A stretch of 64,000 nt of DNA, taken from NCBI RefSeq assembly GCF_001655005.1, contig NZ_LXET01000063.1:1-64000 (forward strand). Reading direction: 5' to 3'. The position numbers and the translations under genes were made by a program. This stretch comes from Hafnia paralvei ATCC 29927. GTDB taxonomy: Bacteria; Pseudomonadota; Gammaproteobacteria; Enterobacterales; Enterobacteriaceae. Numbering within the stretch: position 1 is the stretch's first letter; the number at the start of each line of letters is the position of its first letter. Shown piece after piece: positions 61,622 to 64,000 of the stretch. A model generated the notes under the pieces. The model did not search any database, was not told the origin of the DNA, and was given only the letters and a program-made list of their open reading frames with translations.

Positions 61622-62551
61622 ATGATTATTGTAACCGGCGGCGCTGGAATGATTGGCAGCAACATCGTTAAGGCACTGAATAATATCGGCTATAGCGATA
61701 TTCTCGTGGTTGATAACCTTAAAGATGGCACCAAATTCGTTAATCTGGTCGATTTGGAAATCACCGACTACATGGATAAAGAAGATTTTATCGCAAGCGT
61801 TGTCGCTGGCGATGATTTCGGCGATATCGATGCGGTTTTCCATGAAGGCGCATGCTCATCCACAACAGAATGGGATGGCAAGTACATGATGGATAACAAC
61901 TATCAGTACTCTAAAGAGCTTTTACATTTCTGTCTGGAACGCCAAATTCCATTCCTGTATGCCTCTTCTGCAGCCACCTACGGTTTAACCGAGCAATTCA
62001 CTGAAGAACGTGAATTTGAAGGCCCGTTAAACGTCTATGGTTACTCTAAATTCCTGTTTGATCAGTATGTACGTCAGATTCTTCCGCAGGCAGAATCACA
62101 AATTTGTGGCTTCCGTTACTTCAACGTTTATGGCCCACGCGAAGGCCATAAAGGCAGCATGGCAAGCGTTGCTTTCCACCTGAATAATCAAATCAACAAC
62201 GGCGAAGATCCAAAACTATTTGAAGGCAGCGATGGTTTTAAACGTGACTTCATCTACGTAGGCGACGTTGCCGATGTCAACCTATGGTTCTGGCAGAAAG
62301 GTATCTCCGGTATCTTCAACTGCGGTACTGGCCGTGCCGAATCCTTCCAAGCCGTTGCCGATGCCGTCGTTGCATATCATCAGAAAGGCAGCATTAGCTA
62401 CATTCCTTTCCCAGATAAACTGAAAGGTCGCTATCAGGGCTTCACCAAAGCCGACACGACTAAACTGCGCGCTGCTGGCTACGATAAGCCATTCAAAACC
62501 GTCGCAGAAGGCGTGAGTGAATATCTTGCATGGCTGAATAAAAAAGCCTAA
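61622..62551 (+). CDS. hldD: ADP-L-glycero-D-manno-heptose 6-epimerase
   Basis: HldD (RfaD, WaaD) makes the activated heptose used for the LPS inner core. The 309-residue extended short-chain dehydrogenase has the NADP motif VTGGAGMIGSNIV and the catalytic YGYSK, with FHEGACSSTTEWDGKYM conserved. ATG 61622 has AAAGG upstream. It heads hldD-waaF-waaC, as in E. coli. Confidence 0.97.
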   Translation: MIIVTGGAGMIGSNIVKALNNIGYSDILVVDNLKDGTKFVNLVDLEITDYMDKEDFIASVVAGDDFGDIDAVFHEGACSSTTEWDGKYMMDNNYQYSKELLHFCLERQIPFLYASSAATYGLTEQFTEEREFEGPLNVYGYSKFLFDQYVRQILPQAESQICGFRYFNVYGPREGHKGSMASVAFHLNNQINNGEDPKLFEGSDGFKRDFIYVGDVADVNLWFWQKGISGIFNCGTGRAESFQAVADAVVAYHQKGSISYIPFPDKLKGRYQGFTKADTTKLRAAGYDKPFKTVAEGVSEYLAWLNKKA

Positions 62552-62585
62552 ATACGCGACTTAACAGTAAGGAATGAAGCACGGT

Positions 62586-63635
62586 ATGAAAATACTGGTT
62601 ATCGGACCTTCATGGGTAGGCGACATGATGATGTCGCAGAGCTTATATCGAACCCTGAAGGCCGAGCATCCTGATGCTAAAATCGACGTGATGGCACCCA
62701 ACTGGTGCCGTCCATTATTAGCGCGTATGCCTGAAGTTAATGAAGCTATTGCCATGCCTCTAGGACACGGAGCTTTAGCTCTGGGCGAGCGCTATCGTTT
62801 GGGGAAAAGCCTACGCGATAGCAACTATGATCGCGCCTATGTGCTGCCAAATTCATTTAAGTCGGCTCTGGTTCCCTTCTTTGCCCGCATTCCCGTCAGA
62901 ACGGGATGGAAAGGCGAAATGCGCTATGGATTGCTGACTGATGTACGTCAGCTAGACAAAGCCGCATTCCCGCTGATGGTTGAGCGCTACGTTGCGTTAG
63001 CCTACCCATCACAGCAGATAAAATCAGCCAAAGATTTGCCTCAGCCTTTGTTGTGGCCTGCGCTCAGCGTAGCCGACGAAGAGATTGCTGAAACCGCTGC
63101 GGCATTTAATCTGACAGACCATCGCCCAATCATTGGATTTTGTCCTGGAGCCGAGTTTGGCCCAGCCAAACGTTGGCCGCATTACCACTATGCCGCGTTG
63201 GCTCAAAAGCTTATCGACCAGGGATATCAGATCGCGCTCTTTGGCTCAGCCAAAGATCATGAGGCCGGTGAAGAAATTTGCCACGCTCTAACAGAAGACG
63301 CTCGTGAATACTGCTTGAATGTTGCAGGGCAAACTAATTTAGATCAGGCAGTTATCTTAATCGCAGCGTGCCAAGCTATCGTTACCAATGATTCTGGTCT
63401 AATGCACGTCGCGGCTGCGCTTAACAAACCACTGGTTGCGCTTTATGGTCCAAGCAGCCCAGACTTCACACCGCCGCTATCTGATAAAGCCAAAGTGATC
63501 CGCTTGATTACAGGCTATCTAAAAATCCGCAAAGGTGATGCAAATCAGGGATATCACCAGAGTCTAATCGATATTCAGCCTGATGCTGTTATGCAAGCAT
63601 TGAACGAGTTATTGCCAAAGGATACCCAGCTGTAA
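62586..63635 (+). CDS. waaF: ADP-heptose:LPS heptosyltransferase II
   Basis: WaaF adds the second heptose to the LPS inner core on the cytoplasmic side of the inner membrane. The 349-residue GT9 protein has GPSWVGDMMMSQSLYRTL at the N terminus, CPGAEFGPAKRWP, and TNDSGLMHVAAALNKPLVAL for the nucleotide sugar. ATG 62586 gives the E. coli N terminus; an ATG four codons earlier overlaps the likely ribosome site. It overlaps waaC by one base (TAATG). Confidence 0.97.
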   Translation: MKILVIGPSWVGDMMMSQSLYRTLKAEHPDAKIDVMAPNWCRPLLARMPEVNEAIAMPLGHGALALGERYRLGKSLRDSNYDRAYVLPNSFKSALVPFFARIPVRTGWKGEMRYGLLTDVRQLDKAAFPLMVERYVALAYPSQQIKSAKDLPQPLLWPALSVADEEIAETAAAFNLTDHRPIIGFCPGAEFGPAKRWPHYHYAALAQKLIDQGYQIALFGSAKDHEAGEEICHALTEDAREYCLNVAGQTNLDQAVILIAACQAIVTNDSGLMHVAAALNKPLVALYGPSSPDFTPPLSDKAKVIRLITGYLKIRKGDANQGYHQSLIDIQPDAVMQALNELLPKDTQL

Positions 63636-64000
63636 TGCATGTCTTGATCGTCAAAACCTCATCAATGGGCGATGTTCTTCACACGCTACCAGCACTGACA
63701 GATGCCATGCATGCCATTCCAGATATCAAATTTGATTGGGTGGTCGAAGAAGGATTTGCACAAATACCAAGCTGGCATCCAGCCGTTGATCGCGTCATTC
63801 CTGTCGCGATTCGCCGTTGGAGGAAAAACTGGTTTGGTGCCGCAACCCGCCAAGAGCGCTGTGATTTCAAAAGAGAAGTTCAACGCCGTACCTACGATGC
63901 CGTTATTGACGCTCAAGGCCTGATTAAAAGCGCAGCGCTAATTACACGTATCGCGAAAGGCCCGCGTCACGGACAAGATTGCCAAAGTGCCAGAGAACCT
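63635..64000 (+). CDS. waaC: LPS heptosyltransferase I (partial, cut by window end)
   Basis: WaaC adds the first heptose to Kdo of the LPS inner core. The first 122 codons are present and open to the window edge: MHVLIVKTSSMGDVLHTLPA, WVVEEGFAQIPSWHPAVDRV and YDAVIDAQGLIKSA match E. coli WaaC. It starts within the waaF stop codon. The remaining roughly 200 codons lie outside the window. Confidence 0.96.
   Translation, partial: MHVLIVKTSSMGDVLHTLPALTDAMHAIPDIKFDWVVEEGFAQIPSWHPAVDRVIPVAIRRWRKNWFGAATRQERCDFKREVQRRTYDAVIDAQGLIKSAALITRIAKGPRHGQDCQSAREP

Noticed and set aside
1..64000. tRNA genes, CRISPR arrays, prophage or insertion-sequence genes
   Set aside because: No cloverleaf-like tRNA block, regular spacer array, integrase or transposase frame was seen on either strand.

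Overview
This window is a stretch of core chromosome from a member of the Enterobacterales. Nearly every gene has a close Escherichia coli counterpart, in blocks that keep the E. coli order. Several details fit Hafnia or a near relative better than E. coli: a short (404-residue) ArgG inside an argCBGH cluster, emrD beside glpX, a peroxiredoxin-glutaredoxin gene beside oxyR in place of oxyS, and 126-bp ERIC elements of the Yersinia/Photorhabdus/Hafnia kind. The Hafnia assignment is an inference. I see no prophage, insertion sequence, tRNA gene, CRISPR array or plasmid-like segment.

Layout. 1-3240: an rRNA P1 promoter pointing off the left edge, murI overlapping btuB, and a cobalamin riboswitch. 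3239-8068: trmA, yijD-fabR, sthA and oxyR. 8088-10492: an OxyR operator, a peroxiredoxin-glutaredoxin fusion, and a flavin disulfide reductase with a C-terminal CxxC tail, which look like a peroxide-defence pair. 10554-16510: arginine biosynthesis (argCBGH, divergent argE, tandem ARG boxes). 16780-21506: ppc and eptC, the latter with a PmrA-box-like site. 21763-30822: rpmE, priA, cytR, ftsN, hslVU, menA, rraA and zapB. 31345-35476: glpFKX, interrupted by a 680-bp hairpin-rich spacer. 35533-39969: emrD, a four-cysteine SufR-like regulator with fpr, yiiR and yiiQ. 40096-44326: tpiA, sbp, pfkA and fieF. 44600-49159: an LtaS-like sulfatase-fold protein inserted before the Cpx envelope-stress genes (cpxP with the CpxQ sRNA, cpxRA). 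49202-57305: trmL, cysE-gpsA-secB-grxC-yibN, and gpmI-envC-yibQ. 57381-64000: an AT-rich phosphoethanolamine transferase gene, kbl-tdh, and the start of the LPS inner-core cluster (hldD-waaF-waaC, the last cut by the window end).

Themes. Envelope modification recurs: EptC, a second phosphoethanolamine transferase, an LtaS-like enzyme, the Cpx system and heptose-core synthesis lie in one window. Redox defence recurs too: OxyR, Prx-Grx, the Lpd-like reductase, SthA, Fpr with a candidate Fe-S regulator, and GrxC. The non-coding DNA is unusually structured, with two full ERIC elements, two shortened ERIC-like palindromes, a separate 127-bp palindrome, an array of hairpins between glpK and glpX, and back-to-back palindromes before gpmI.
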